This document shows positions 11,736 through 24,049 of a stretch of 64,000 nucleotides of DNA, piece after piece; within the stretch, counting starts at the first letter, position 1; every line of letters starts with the position of its first letter. Origin of the DNA: Diacronema lutheri (taxonomy: Eukaryota; Haptophyta; Pavlovophyceae; Pavlovales; Pavlovaceae); the NCBI GenBank assembly GCA_019448385.1, contig JAGTXO010000017.1, forward strand, positions 1 to 64,000. Reading direction: 5' to 3'. The position numbers and the translations under genes are program-made. The notes under the pieces were generated by a model. That model was given only the letters and a program-made list of their open reading frames with translations, was not told the origin of the DNA and searched no databases.

Positions 11736-11808
11736 GTGCCCGGACTGTGCCGGACCTTGTCCGGAAACGCTGCCGCACTAGTCAAAAGTCACTCTAAGTC
11801 AGTATCAG

Positions 11809-12580
11809 TCAGTCACCCTCACACTCAGAGTCGTCACTAGCGGCCGCTGGCTCGCTGACATTGAATCTCTGCCCTGAGAGGTCGGGGTGCGCTCCGCGCA
11901 TGTGCTCCATGAAGCCAAAGTTGATGCGCAGGAGGCAGAGCATCTCGAGCTCCTCCTCGCCAAGGGGGAGTTGCCGGATGACAAGGAGGGTGTCGCCAAG
12001 GAGCTGCTGCTCGGCTTTGGAGAGCGTCATCATCCCGTCGAGGAACGTCTGCTTGGCCTTGCCCGCCGCCGCCGTCGCCGTCGCAGCTTGGCCGGCCACC
12101 AATGTCATCGACGCGACGCGCGACGAGCGCGCCACCGCGGAGCGATACAACGATTGCTCGGCCACAGTCGAGGTGGGGTGCTTCGCCTCCATGTGCCTGA
12201 CCGCCGGCGTCGTGACCCACGCGCCGTCAGTCCCGGACGTCCTTGTTCTTGACACCGCGGTTCATCTGGATGGCGTGGTTGCAGCGCCGGCCCGCGTCCA
12301 AGGCAAAGCAGCAGACGTGCGCCGGCATGTACGCGGAGTCCAAAAACCTCCCCATGCCATCCGCATTGCGTGGAGGCGGGCGACGCCCTCGGCTGTGAGC
12401 GGCCGAAAGATTTGCCACACGCTCGACGACGATCCTCGCTTACCCGTGACGACGGGGGGCGCCGTCGTACAGCAGGCTGGGAACGGAGCATGCCGGTCCG
12501 CGGCGGTCACAGCAGCCAAGCCAAGAGCTAGCATCGACGTCGGCGTCGTAGTCGCCAGGCTCAGCGTCGACGTCGCCATA
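11809..12580 (-). pseudogene. Decayed hAT-like transposase remnant
   Basis: Protein-like segments on the minus strand lie in alternating frames. First comes a piece with VWQIFRPLTAEGVARLHAMR (frame ending near 12,330). Then comes GRFLDSAYMPAHVCCFALD with NHAIQMNRGVKNKD (12,227-12,360). Then a 148-codon frame from 12255 to 11809 starts with GAWVTTPAVRHMEAKHP and ends in an acidic tail (SDDSECEGD). The FLDSAYMPAH...CFALD and GAW...P..R..EA patterns resemble the C-terminal half of hAT-family transposases, where LDPry and a Trp-containing block precede the dimerisation region. The frame changes and missing N-terminus indicate a dead copy. The 148-codon frame alone could be a separate small gene of unknown function. 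Confidence 0.4.
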
Positions 12581-12694
12581 GATGTCGATGTCGGCGGCGC
12601 CCCCGCCGGCGAACAATCATGTCGACGGCATCATGCATTTCCGACTTCCCCAGCCCTGTGCCCCCCGGACTCTCCCCGGAACGCGTAAATCATA

Positions 12695-13023
12695 CTAACG
12701 ACGCTTACAGGCGGGTCAGCAGGAGGGGCGCGCACGGGGCCGAGGCTGGACAAACGGAGCGAGCGAAAGGGCGCACGCAACATCAGGCCGAAATCAGGGC
12801 GTCGACCCTGTGCACGCCGGCAGCGGGAACGGCCGGGACGGCAAGGACGTGGCAGGACGCGTCATGGGCGGATCATAAGGTATATATCCGGCCACCGGTG
12901 CGGCGGCGCGCGGGCGGCGGCGCGCGGTGGCTAGGCGCGAGTGGGCCTTTGGGCCTGCTCCGCCTGGCGCCTCGCTGCGCACTTCCTGACCCCATCTGTT
13001 GACCCGTCGGAAAGCGTCGTTAG
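12695..13023. mobile_element. MITE-like element with terminal inverted repeats
   Basis: The left end CTAACGACGCTT (from 12695) and the right end (reverse complement of AAGCGTCGTTAG, ending 13023) are inverted copies. Counting the flanking bases, 27 of 31 positions match between 12692-12722 and the reverse complement of 12996-13026. TA dinucleotides flank both ends, as in Tc1/mariner-type insertions. The 329-bp interior has no convincing ORF and is GC-rich apart from a TATATATCC motif near 12,882. It sits just beyond the 3' end of the Fanzor gene, so the right repeat could instead belong to the larger element. Confidence 0.55.
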
Positions 13024-13458
13024 TATATATCCCCATAAGGGCATGGGGACCAAGTATAGATGGTCAAGCCAAATCCGATCAGGGGCACGATCGCGCCCCG
13101 AGTGCAGCGCGGGCCGTTCGGAAGGACGTCCTTGTGAGGGAGCTCTTCGCGTTTGGCGAGCGGGGGAGCACGACGCGCAGCGTTGCTGCGGCGGCGTGCG
13201 GGCGGCGAGCAGCGGTCGGGCTGCTCGCGACGAGGCCGGAGCAGACGGCGCCGTGGCCGCCGGCGCAGGTGACGCGCGCCGACGAGCCGTAGCGAGCGTC
13301 CGTGATCCGCACGGCGGTTGGAGCGGGCCGGCTGGTGCGGCGCGCTCGGCCACGGGTGGCGGCGTGCACGGTCGTGCCGCGCGCGGCACGCGTCGCCAGC
13401 CGCGCGCGACCTGGGCAGAGCCCGCAAAGCGTCGACCGCTGCGCGGCTCGGCCGTGCG
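13024..13458 (-). other. 3' flank of Fanzor gene; candidate guide-RNA (fRNA) region
   Basis: About 435 bp between the Fanzor stop codon and the inverted-repeat boundary has no coding potential. On the minus strand the last part contains a perfect six-base-stem hairpin (CCCCAT / ATGGGG, 13033-13050) followed by GGATATATAC, a 10-mer that also occurs near 12,880 within the adjacent repeat. In characterised Fanzor and TnpB loci the guide RNA is encoded at the 3' end of the nuclease gene and runs to the element edge. By that analogy this is where one would be expected. No RNA feature can be proven from sequence alone. Confidence 0.3.
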
Positions 13459-16400
13459 TCAACGCCGGCCGCGCTTCGGCCCGCGCGCGCTGCCGCCGCC
13501 GGCACTGGCGCTGGCAGCTCCGCGGGCGGGGGTGCGGGCGCGAGAGCCGCCGCCGCCACCGCCGCCGCGCCCGCCGCCGTCGTCGCCACCGCCGTCGCCG
13601 CCGCCGCCTCCCCCGCCGTCATCGTCGTCGTCGCCGCCGCCGCCTCCGTCGCCGTCGCCGTCGCCGTCGCCCTCGCCGCCGCCGCCGTCGCCGCTGCCAT
13701 CGTCGTCGTCGTCGTCGTCGCCCTCGTCGTCGCCCTCGTCGTCGCCGTCGCACTCGTCGTCGCAGTCGTCGCCCTCGCCGTGCACCATGCGCTCCTCACG
13801 CTCCCACACCTCGCCGCGCGCCCACCAGGCGAGCACGAGGGCAAAGCGCTCAGGCGTCGACGTGGTGTCGCGCCCGGCCGCGTGCGCCGCCATGTCGTGC
13901 ACGTCGTAGAAGATGTTGCGCGCGGCGTTGTAGTCGCGGTGCACGGGCTTCTTGCCGCCGTTGCACGCCGGGCAGATGACGAGCGCGTGCACCGTGCGCG
14001 TGCCGCCCTTTGCCACGGGCAGGCGCGGGTTCTGCGCGAGCTCCGCGCCGCAGCGCTGCAGCCTGCCGCCCTTGGCGAGCCGCGGCATCGAGCAGTGCAT
14101 CGACGTGTACGGCTCGGGCACGAAGACGGCCGCGACGCCGCGCCGCCGCAGCTCGCGCAGCAGCCCCACCTGGAAGGCGGGCGGCGCGCCCTTGGGCTGC
14201 GCGCCCTTGTGGTCGCGCAGCCACTTGCCCACGCACACGAGCAGCCGGTCGCGCGTCACGCCGTCGACACAGTGCGCCGCGATGAGCGCCTCGGCGACGC
14301 GCGCCGCGTTGGACCGCCCGCCGCTGTCGCGCCGCCAGCGCTCCTTCCGGCGCGCCGGCGCGTCGTACACGTGCTCGGCGGCGCGCTCGCGCACCCGCGC
14401 GCTCTCGCGGTGGAAGGCGATGTATTTGCCCGCGTCGAGCACCTTGGCGCTGTGCGCCTCGCCAAGCCGCGCCTCGTCCGCCTCCACGCTGAACTCCTCG
14501 CCGCGCCCGTCGGTGCGCACGCGCCGCCGCGCCGCGTTGGTCTTGGCCGTCTCGCGCGCAAAGCCCGCGGCGCGCGCGCGCGCGCGCTGCGTGAACTGCC
14601 GCCAGACGGCCGCCCGCCCGACGTGCGCAGAGTAGGTGGTGATGTTGCCCATGTTCGGGTCGGCCGCGACGACGACCGCCGCCTCGACGTCGATCGCCCG
14701 CCGCAGCTCGGAGCCGAGCGCGACGGCGATGCGCCCGTCCGGCCGGCGCCAGCGGTGCAGGACGCCCGAGCCGCCGGCCGGCGCCTGCGCCTTCGGCACG
14801 AGGACGGTCCCGACGGCGTGCACGGCGACGCCATCTGTCACCACCGACTTGACGGGCTGCCGGCCCGGGAGCGGCACGCGCGGCAGCGGCGCGAGGCCAA
14901 CCCACGAGCGCCGCGCGTGCCACGGCAGATCGGCCGGCGGCCGCTCGCGCCCGGCGTAGTCGAAGACGCGGTTGGAGATGTCGAAGCGCGTCGCAAAGAC
15001 CGCGTACCTGACGCGCACGTCCGACATCGGCGGGGTGTTGCCGTTTGTGCCTGTCCACTTGATCGGCTCGCCATCGTGGTCGCGCAGGTCCAGCGCCTTG
15101 AGCCGCGCGCGCAGCTCCTTGCGCTCGTCATCCGAAAGCGTCACCCAGATGGCGCTCGCGGCGAGGCGCACGTTGCGCGGCACCTGCGCGCAGCGCGCGG
15201 CGCGCGAGCGCGCGGGCGCGTGACCAACCTGGCCGCGGGGCGGCGCGCACGGCGGCGGCGCGCGCGCTTGGGCGCTCGGCGGCGGCAGCGGCAGCCACGC
15301 CTCGCGCGCACATTGTGCGTGCGCAGCGGCGCCACATTGTACCGCGGCGGCCGTCCGGTCAGCTGCGTGTGGATGTGCGCGAGCCGGCAGAGCAGCGCCT
15401 GCCCCTCGGCCACGTGCTGCAGGGTGCGGATCTGCACGAGGAAGTAGCGCGTCGTGTGCCGGTCGTAGTTCCACCTTTTCGTGGGCGTGCACTTGTAGTC
15501 GATCTTGTGGAGGACCATGTCGGGCAGGTGGCGGTCGAGCGCGGCGGGGCAGCCGACGCGCGCGCCCTCCACGTCGCCGCGCAGCAGCCGCTCGCACAGC
15601 TCGCGCACGCGCGCGTTTCGCTGCATCTCGGGCAGCGCGACGAGCGCCTCGTCGCGCTCGACTGCCGCGCGGACGACGTCGCGGAGCAGCCCGTTCACGA
15701 CGCGCGATGGGTGCATCAGGCACGCGGTGGACACCTGCGTCGCCTCCGCCTCGAGGATCTCCGTGAGGCCCACCGCGCAGACGGGCTGGACGCCCTCGGC
15801 CATCTCGCCGACGGCGCGCGCCGTCGCCGCCTTGGTCTGCGCGGCGGCTTGCTCGGCGGGCTTGCCTCGGGGCGCTGCACCGTACGTGCTCTCGTCCTTG
15901 TGCCAGCCGATGGCCGAGAAGATCGCACGGACGGTTCCCTTGTCCATCGTGGTCGACGTGTGCACGCTGGTCGACGGGCCGCCCGACGCCGCGCCGACGG
16001 CCTGCGCGCTCGCCACCGCAGCCTCGTCGCGCACCACCTTGTTGATGACGCGGTACGCCTGTGTCGTGAGCCTGTGCACGGCCGCCGCGATGCGCCGCAG
16101 CTCCTTCCGCGCACCGGGCTGCGCCGTCACCGCCTGCGGCCCCGCGTTGAGCGTCGAGCGCTTGACCACGAAGCCCGGGAGCACGCTGACGCGCGTGCGC
16201 GCCGTCGCGCCGCCGGCGGCGCGCGCGCTCGGCGCAGCGGGCTCGTCCACGCGCGCGCGCTCGACGCCGCGCGCGCGGGGAACGCTCGGCGCGCGCGCGC
16301 CCGCGGCGTCGCGCGCGCTCGCGGCGGCACCCGCCGCGGCGCGCTTGCCCGCGGCGCCCGACTCGCCGTGCGCGCGAAGCGGCGCCGACGCCAATGCCGA

Positions 16401-19400
16401 CGCCGCGCCCGCGCCGCCGCTGCCGCTGCCCGATACGCCCGCGCGCCGCTTCTGCTCGTCGCGCGTCTTGCGGAACTGGGCGACGAGGTCGCTGCTCACG
16501 TTGGCCTCAGGCTCCCACGTGTCGGCGCTCTCGTCGTAGCCCCGCCACCTGATCCGGAACTGGAACGTCACCTTCTTGCCCGCCTTGCGGCGCTCGTCGA
16601 CGACCGCCTCGACCTCGTACGTGCGCGCCTCCTCGTCGACGCTCGCGCCCGCCGCGCTCGCGCCCGTGTCCGGCCACCCAGCGACCGTGCCGCCCAGCCT
16701 CTCGGCGGCCGCGCGCAGCTGCCGCTCGCGCTGGGCGGCCGCGGCGCCTCGCGCGACCAGCGCGGGCAGCATGCCCGCGCCGCCCGCGAGGCCGTGCGCG
16801 CCGACGCTGGCGGTCATCAGCGCGTCGAGGCACGCGAACGTTGCGAGCGCACACGCGCCATCGTCGCCGCCGCGCGGCTGCGAGCGCACGACGGGCGATG
16901 GCCGCGGCTCCCCCTCGGCCGCGAGCAGCGGCCAGATCGCACTGGCCAGCGCGACGGCATGCGCGCCGACCGCGACGGCCACGTCCGCGTCGAGCGGCGC
17001 AAAGTCGTAGCGCACGAGCGCGGCCGGGCGCGAGTCGTCCGTCGGCCGGTCGGCGACGAGCAGCCCGACCGGGCGCGGCGGCTCGCCGGACGGCGCGGCG
17101 ACGGGCACGCAGAGGAGCACGACGAGCAGGCGCGGCGTGCCGCCGAGCAGCGCGCGCGCGGCATCCGCCCCGTCGGCTCCGCCGCGCGCGGCCGCGGCGA
17201 GCAGCTCGGCCGCGCGCGTCGGGCCCAGCGCCGTGCGCGCGTCCTTGCGCGCGCGTGCGCGGGCCGTGTACGCGGCGCAGGCGTCGTCGAGCACCGCCGC
17301 GCTGGGCGCGGTGCCAGTCGTCGCCCACGCGCGCAGCGCGTCGCGCACCCGCGTGACGATCGCCTGGTCGACCGCCGCCTCGCCGGCAGCGTGCGCCGGC
17401 GCGCACGCCGGCGGTGCGGCGGCAGGCGCGAGCGCGGGCGCGCCGTCGGCGCCGTCAACGCCGACGGCGCCGTCGGCGCGCCGCCACGCGAGCTTCGCCT
17501 CGATCTGCTGCCGGACGGCGTGGCAGTGCCGGTCGATGCCGCGCGCGTCGTCGAGCGCGGCCAGCGCGTCCTCAGCGGCGGGACGGCCGCTCGCGTCCGC
17601 GACGGCCTGCAGGCAGAGCAGCGCGGCCGCACGCGCGTTGCACGCGCTCTGCGGCTCGGGCGCGAGCGCGAGCTCGAGCTCGAGCGGCGACGCGCCTCGC
17701 GCCGCGGCGATCGCGTCCATCAGCACGTCCAACCGCTGCACCAGCGCCCTGTGCGCGTCGCGCGGCGCGCCCGTCGACGGCGCGCGCGAGCGCGTCGCCA
17801 GGAGCCCGAGCGCGCGCGCCGGCGCGCCCGCCGGTGTGTGCAGCACGAGCAGCGCCGCGCCCGCCAAGCTCGCGTTGCGCGTGACGAGCGCGAAGATGCG
17901 CGTCGCCTCGTGCGCGCCCACCGACGCCCAGATCGCAGCGCGATCGGCGTCCGTCTGCGCGTCGCACAGGTCGCGCACGTCGTCCGGCGCGAGCAGCGCG
18001 CCGCCGCCGGCGGAGCGCGCGACGATCGCCCGCGCCTCCGCCACGAAGACGGCCTGCGGCAGGTCGGCGTGGCGCGCGTCGACGATGGCGCGCGTCGCGT
18101 GCACGCCGAGCTCCACGCCGCGGTAGAAGGCGCGCGCGTTGGCCGCGCGCGCGTGCGCCGGCCGTCCGTCCGCGTTGCGCCTCGCGCGCGCCTGCTTGCT
18201 CGTGCGCGCGAGGCCGTCGCGTGGCGGTGGCGGCAGCGTGGCGAGGAAGCGCGCGGCGGGCGGCGGCGCGCGCACGCCGCGCTGCCGCCGTGCGATGGCC
18301 GCGAGCCGCCGGCCCGCCGCGCTGCCGCCCGCGCCGACGTGCTGCCAGCGGTTGAGCGCCGCCGGTGGCGGCGGCGGCGGCGGCGCGGCGGCGGGCGGCG
18401 GCGCGACGGCGGGCGGCGGCGCGGCGGCGGGCGGCGGCGCGGCGGTGGGCGGCGGCGCGGCGGCGGGCGGCAGCGGCGGCGGCGCGGCGGCGACGGCAGC
18501 ACCAGTCGGCTTGTCCGCCCACGCACCCGAGACGCTGTCCCAGGCCTTGCCCGGTGGCGCGCGCCCACGCGGCCGCGGGTGGCGGGCTCGAGCGGCGGGG
18601 GGCGGGCGGCCGGCGCGCCAGTCGAAGACAGGTGCAACCGTGGCGGCAGGCGCCGAGTGCAGCGCGTCGGTCACAGAGCGCGTGGTGCGCGCGGCGACCG
18701 TGGCGCGCATGGCGGGCGGGCGGTGAGCAGCGCCCGCCGGCGCGCCGGCGGGCGCGGCAGCCGGCGCGCCGGCGGGCGCGGCCGCCTCGAGCCCGGCGGA
18801 GGCGCCGCGCTTGCGCTTGCGCGTGCCGCCGCGCGTGCGCCTGCGCGCGCGCCCGCCGCGCGCCCGTGCGGCCTGCGCGTCGCCAGCCGCGTCGCCGGCC
18901 GCGTCGCCGCGCCGCACGTAGACGATCGCGAACGCCTCCTCGCCGGTCCCGTCGACGCCGCCGCGCGCGCGGCGTAGGACCGACCGCCACTGCAGCCGCC
19001 GCGCGCGGCCGGGCTCGCACGCAAACCAGCGCCCACCGCGCCTGACGACGGCCACAAAGTCGTCGTCGCGCCGCCCGCGCCGGCGCGTGCGCAGCAGCAC
19101 GCACTGCACGTCGAGCCAGCCCTCGTGCCAGTCGGCCGTGCTGGGGGCGACGCGAATCGACTGCGGGAGCTCGACGCCAAAGCCGGCGAGGCGCACGATG
19201 TGCGCGACGATGACGCTCGAAATGGCGGGGGCGCTCGACGGGTCGTCCGCTGCAGCGAGCACCGCCTCGCCCCAGTGCTCACGCGTGACGCAATCCGCGT
19301 CCTCGACGTGCACGTGCGCCACGCTCGCGCCGAGCTGGTGCAGCAACGCGCAGATGTCGGCGTCGACCGTCCTCTCCTCCTCGGCCGCCTCGGCCGTGCC

Positions 19401-21739
19401 GCGGGCGGCGGCGTCGCCCGCCGGCTGCCCGAGGTACGCGATCGCCCGCTCGACGGCCGCGCGCTCCGCACGCGCTGCGCTGGCGATCGCCGCATTGCCG
19501 ACGGGCGCGCGCAGCGCCGCGATCGCGTCTTGCAACGCCGTCGCGTCGCCCGTCGCCGCCGTCGCCGCCACCGCCGCCGCGCTCGCGGTGCCGTGCGCGA
19601 CGGCGTGCAGCGCGGCGGCGCGCGCGGCGGGGATGCGCCCGTCCAGCGCGAGCACGAGCGGCGGCCCGGCCGGCGTCTGCTGCCGCCGGTGCCGCCGGCT
19701 CGCAGCCGGGTGGTCGGCGCGCGCGCGCTCGAGCCGCGCGCGCCGCTCGACGACGCGCGCCCAGAAGGCCTGCACCCTCGGCTGCGCGAATGCAAGCCAG
19801 CCGACGCCGCGCGTCACGACGTGCACGACGATCCGGTCCTCGTGCCTGAGGTACTGCACGTAGAGCGCTTTGCGCACGCCGAGGACGTGCATGCCGAGCT
19901 GCAGCTGATCGCGGTGCGGCTGCGGCGGCCCGTCCTCGTGCGCCTTGGCGTCCGCCTTGGTGAGCGTCTTCACCTCGACGAGGACCTGCTCGTTGTCTTC
20001 GGGGAGGATGGCGAGCCCGTCCGGCGAGAAGGCGAACGGCGCGCTCTTGTCGTGCGGGTCCGCACGCACCATCGGCAGGTTGCACACGACGGCGATGCCG
20101 TACGCGGCCGCCAGCTTGCGCAGCGCGACGGCCTCGCCGAGGATGCCCGCGGTCGTCGCCTTGGTCCGCACCTCGCGCCGCCGCCGGTGCACGTACTCGT
20201 CGGTGAGCGTCTCGTGCGCGACGCCGGCGTTGTCGTTCACGACGTCGCCAACCTTGCTGCCCGTGACCTCCTCCCATCGCTCGTCGTGCCAGCGCGGGCT
20301 GCGCTGCGCGGGCGCGCCCGCGCCGACGGCGTCGAGCACGCGGCGCAGCGCTGTGCCGTCGGGCGCAGCAGGCACGCGCGCGCGGTCCTGGGCCTCGCGA
20401 GCGTCGAGGACGCAGCCCGTAGTGGAATCTTGGGGTAGGTCGAGCTTGCTCGCCTCGCCGTAGCGGCTCTCCAGCTGGCGCGGTGCGTCGGCAGGGCCGC
20501 CGTCCGTGCGCGCACCCGACGCGCCCGCCAGTGCACGGGGCGCAGCGTCCGAGGCGCCCGCCGCGCCCGCGCCGCCGCCAATCGCGCCAGCGCACGCGCG
20601 CGCCGCGACCTGCGGACGGCCAGCCGCAGGGACCTCGTCCGCTCGGCCGGCCGCTGCGTCGGCCGTCCGCTTGGCCACCTCGCGCACGTCTCCGAGCGCG
20701 AGCGTGGCTGGCGCCGTCGAGCTCCCGTGGCGTTTGTTCCAAAACTCGAGCAGCCCGCCAAGGAAGGGCGTGCCCGTCGGGCGGTCCTCGGGCACCTCCG
20801 CCAGGATCGCGTCGACGCGCAGCGCGGCCGCCACATCGCAAAACGCGCGCGCGGCGCGCGCCATCCGCTCGGCGCGCGCGCCGCCGTCGTCCGCCGCGCG
20901 GCGGATGGCGTGGCTCACGTGCGCGACGCGGAGCGAGACGACGGCGTGCGCCGGCGCGTCGGCGCCCGTGCCGAGCGTGTGCCGCCGGATGGCCAGCTGC
21001 CCATCGCCCATGCGCGGCGGGAGCGACGCGCACGCCGCGACGGTCGTCGTGCCGGCCGCGCTGTCGCACAGCGAGCTCGCCTCGCCGCCGCCCGCAAACT
21101 CAAAGGTCGCGAAGCCCTCGCGGCCGAAAAGCGCGACGAAGTGGTCGAGCACCGCCTTGTTGATCGCGCGCGCCGCCGGCCGCGTCGATGCGCCGCGGGC
21201 AGCGCCACCCGCCGCGCCGCGCGCATCGCTGCACGTCGCAGGGCAGGTGCAGCCGGACGCGCGCACGCCGTCCGACCGCGTCCGCGGCAGCTCGAGCTCG
21301 CGCACCTTGGGGCAGAACCAGAGCGGGTTGGACGCCTCGAGGCACAGCACGACGAGCCGCCCGTCCGTGCCGGCCAGCGCGCGCGCGTCGCGCAGCAGCT
21401 CGACGGCGAGCTCGGACGTCGCCGCGTGCACCGCCGGCTCGCCCGTCGCGCGGTCGGGCGGGAAGAGGCCGCCGCCGACGAGCGGGCTGGGGCAGCGGCC
21501 GAGCATCACGAGCAGCGGCGGCGGCGGCGTCTGCGGCGCCTGCTGCCCGACCGCAGCCGCCGTCAGCCCGGCCAGGTCGGAGCTCGTGCGGAGGGCCTTG
21601 AGCGCGACGCGCGAGCCGGTGCCCGCCTGCTCGGAAAACGTGGCGAGCATGGCGCACGTGCTCGCCCTCGCGCCGCACTGCCAGCTGACGCGCGCGAGGA
21701 GGCCTTCCAGCGTGTCGTTTTCCGCGCGGCCGCGTGACC
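13459..21739 (-). CDS. Giant multidomain protein: YqaJ exonuclease, protease-like domains, chromodomain, Fanzor (TnpB-like) nuclease
   Basis: Two exons are supported: 21677-15312 and 15183-13459. They join at PLRTHN|VPRNVRLAASAIW (GTGCGC donor, GCGCAG acceptor, 128-bp intron), about 2,696 codons. Order: an unassigned block; YqaJ/lambda-exonuclease-type nuclease (QRSPRWHDERWEEVTGS, GILGEAVALRK, FSPDGLAIL, VLVEVKTL; 19.8-20.3 kb); a USP-C-terminus-like piece (GGRWFACEPG...AFAIVYVRR; 18.9-19.1 kb); a Pro-rich linker; two Ulp1-like halves lacking the His (Q/C motifs near 17.6 and 16.85 kb); a chromodomain (FRIRWRGYDESADTWEPEAN; 16.5-16.6 kb); then Fanzor. Fanzor has RuvC-I Asp in VVVAADPNMGN (14659-14661), RuvC-II Glu in FVPEPYTSMHCS (14113-14115), a four-Cys zinc finger (HC, QRC, ICPAC) and RuvC-III Asp in VHRDYNAARNI (13933-13935). 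An acidic Asp/Gly tail ends it. Upstream, the frame is continued by the region to 27.0 kb through either a 61-nt intron (21678-21738) or a 1-nt indel. Confidence 0.75.
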
Positions 21740-24001
21740 GCGTCGAGCGCCGCCGGGCCGAGCTGGAGGCTGCCGGGCGTGACGCACAGCACCGCCTCGT
21801 GGTAGGCGCGCAGCAGCTCCCTCGGCAGCTGCTCGGCGGGCGTCGCCGCCTGCCCGCCCACCCACCGTGCACCGTGGCCGCCGTCGCCCGCGCCCGCGAG
21901 CCGCACCGCCGGCCCGCCCGTGATCGCCGAGGTCGGTGGCGTGCCGAGCGCGTCGACGAGCGCGCGCACGGGCGCGACACGCCTGCGCGCAGCGTCCGCG
22001 CCGACGGCGAGCGCGGCGATCTGAGCGCCCTCCCATGCGCGCTCCCTCGCGTCGTCCCGCGCGGCCGCCGGCGCGGCGCCCGGCCGCGCGCCGTGCGGCA
22101 CCGCGCACGCCGCCGCGACGACCTCCGCGCGCGCGCCGGCGGCGTCGGGCGCGTGCAGCTGCGCGAGCGCGCCAAAGAGCGCGGCGGCCGAGCGGTAGCG
22201 GCCGTGCGCCGCGACGAGCGCGTAGAGCACGCGCAGCGCGGCCACGCCCGCCTGGTCGGGCGCGTCGTCAGCGATGCGCTCGACCTCCCACGTGCGCGTG
22301 GGCGGCGGGCTGCCGTCGGCCGGGTCCGGACGCAGCGCCCACGCGCGCTCGACGATCGCGTTGAACACGCCGTGCGCGGCGCCCTCGTCAAACTCGGCGG
22401 CGCCCGCCGCGTGCGCGCACCACCCGTGCACGCGCGACGTGGGCGCGTCCACGGCGCGCTGCACGACGAGCACCGCCGGCCGGTCGACGCAGCCGAGGCT
22501 CACCGCCGCGTGCTTGCCCTCGAGCAGCGCCGCCGCCGCAGCCTCGACCAAGGCGTCACCAGGCGCGTCGCCGACGACGACGGCACAGCCGTCGCCGTAC
22601 TCGGCCTGCATCGCGGCGACGCACGACGCGACAAAGTCGCCGCCCGCGGCCGCCGCGTGTCGCGCCGCCAGCATCCGGCGCGCGATGGCAAGCCAGACGT
22701 ACTCGGCCGGCGCGCGCGCGGCGCGCGCGCGAGGCGCGCCGGCCGCGCCGCGTGCGCCCGCGCGTGCGCCTCCAGCGGCCGCAACGGCCGAGGCGGCTGG
22801 AGCGGCGGTGAGCGTGCGCCGCGCGCGCTTCGCCGGCCGCGTGATGGGCGATGCACCCGCCGTCGCACCGCCCGCAGCAGCCGGTGCGGCCGCCACAGCG
22901 CCCGCCGCGACGCCACTCGTCACGACGCCCGTGGCGGGCGGCGCGGCGTCGGACGCGGCCGCGTCGACGGGCGTCGCGCAACTACCGCCAGCGGTCGCGG
23001 ACGCGCCCGGCGACGCGTCGGCGAGGAGGTGGCGCAGCACGCCGCGCGCGAGCGCGACTCGCACGGCGAGCGTCAGCGCGCGCAGGCGGTCGGAAGGCGA
23101 GGCGTCGCGCTCGGCGTCGGCGGACGTGGCGGCAGCAGGCGGGGCGGCGGGCGGCGCGGCGGCGGACTGGGCGGCCGCCGGCGCAACCTCGTCGGCCTTG
23201 GCCAGCCAGACGAGCCCGGCGACTGCGAGCACGACGCTGTACGCGCCGACATCGTCACCCGCAACGCGCGCCAGCCGGGCGTGGGCGTCGGCCTCGGACA
23301 CGGCGACGCGGAAGAGCACGTCGTCGCGGGCAGCTTGCTCGGCAAACTGACGCAGCTGCTTGGCCATCGTCACGCCGGCGACGCACGCCTCGCCCGCCTC
23401 TGCCTCGACCTGCTCGTCCTGGCCGATGGCGGACGCGCCGGCCTCGGCGCCAGCGTCGAGTGTCCGGCGGCGCTCGAGGGCAAAGCCACGCACACAGACG
23501 CTCTGGAGGCCGCCGAGCGCGCCCGCCTTCTCGTGCAGCGCGCACGACAGCTCGACCACCGAGTCCACGCGCCTCGCGGCGGCGCCCCCCCGCTCGCCGC
23601 GCGTGGCCGCGCGCACGACGAACACCGTGAATTGCGCGCGCTTCGCCGCGCGCGCCGACGCGCACGCGTGCTTCAGGAGCCGGCAAAGCGCGGGCCTTTG
23701 CGCCGCTGCGCCCCGCGTGCACAGCAGCAGTTGGCCGCGCTCGTCGCCCAGCTCCTGCTCGACGGCGGCCTCGAGCGCGTCGTCCGTCAAATCGCCGTGC
23801 TCCGTCGAGGCGAGCGCGCGCGCAGCCGCGAGCGCCAGCTCGCCTGCGCCCGCGCGCCGCCGGCGGCGCGCATCGGCGGGCGCGTGCGGCGCCGACGCGT
23901 GTGACGACGCCGCCGCGTCCGCGCGCGCACACGCGGCGCGCAACGCCTCGCGCGCCGAGGCGGCCGCGCGCGCCCTGGGCGCGAGCTTCAAGAACGTGCG
24001 C

Positions 24002-24049
<48 letters not shown>

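Noticed and set aside
15184-15311. Apparent frameshift within the Fanzor gene
   Set aside because: A GTGCGC donor and GCGCAG acceptor with phase-0 ends give a 128-bp intron, the same style as the other introns here, so no mutation is needed.
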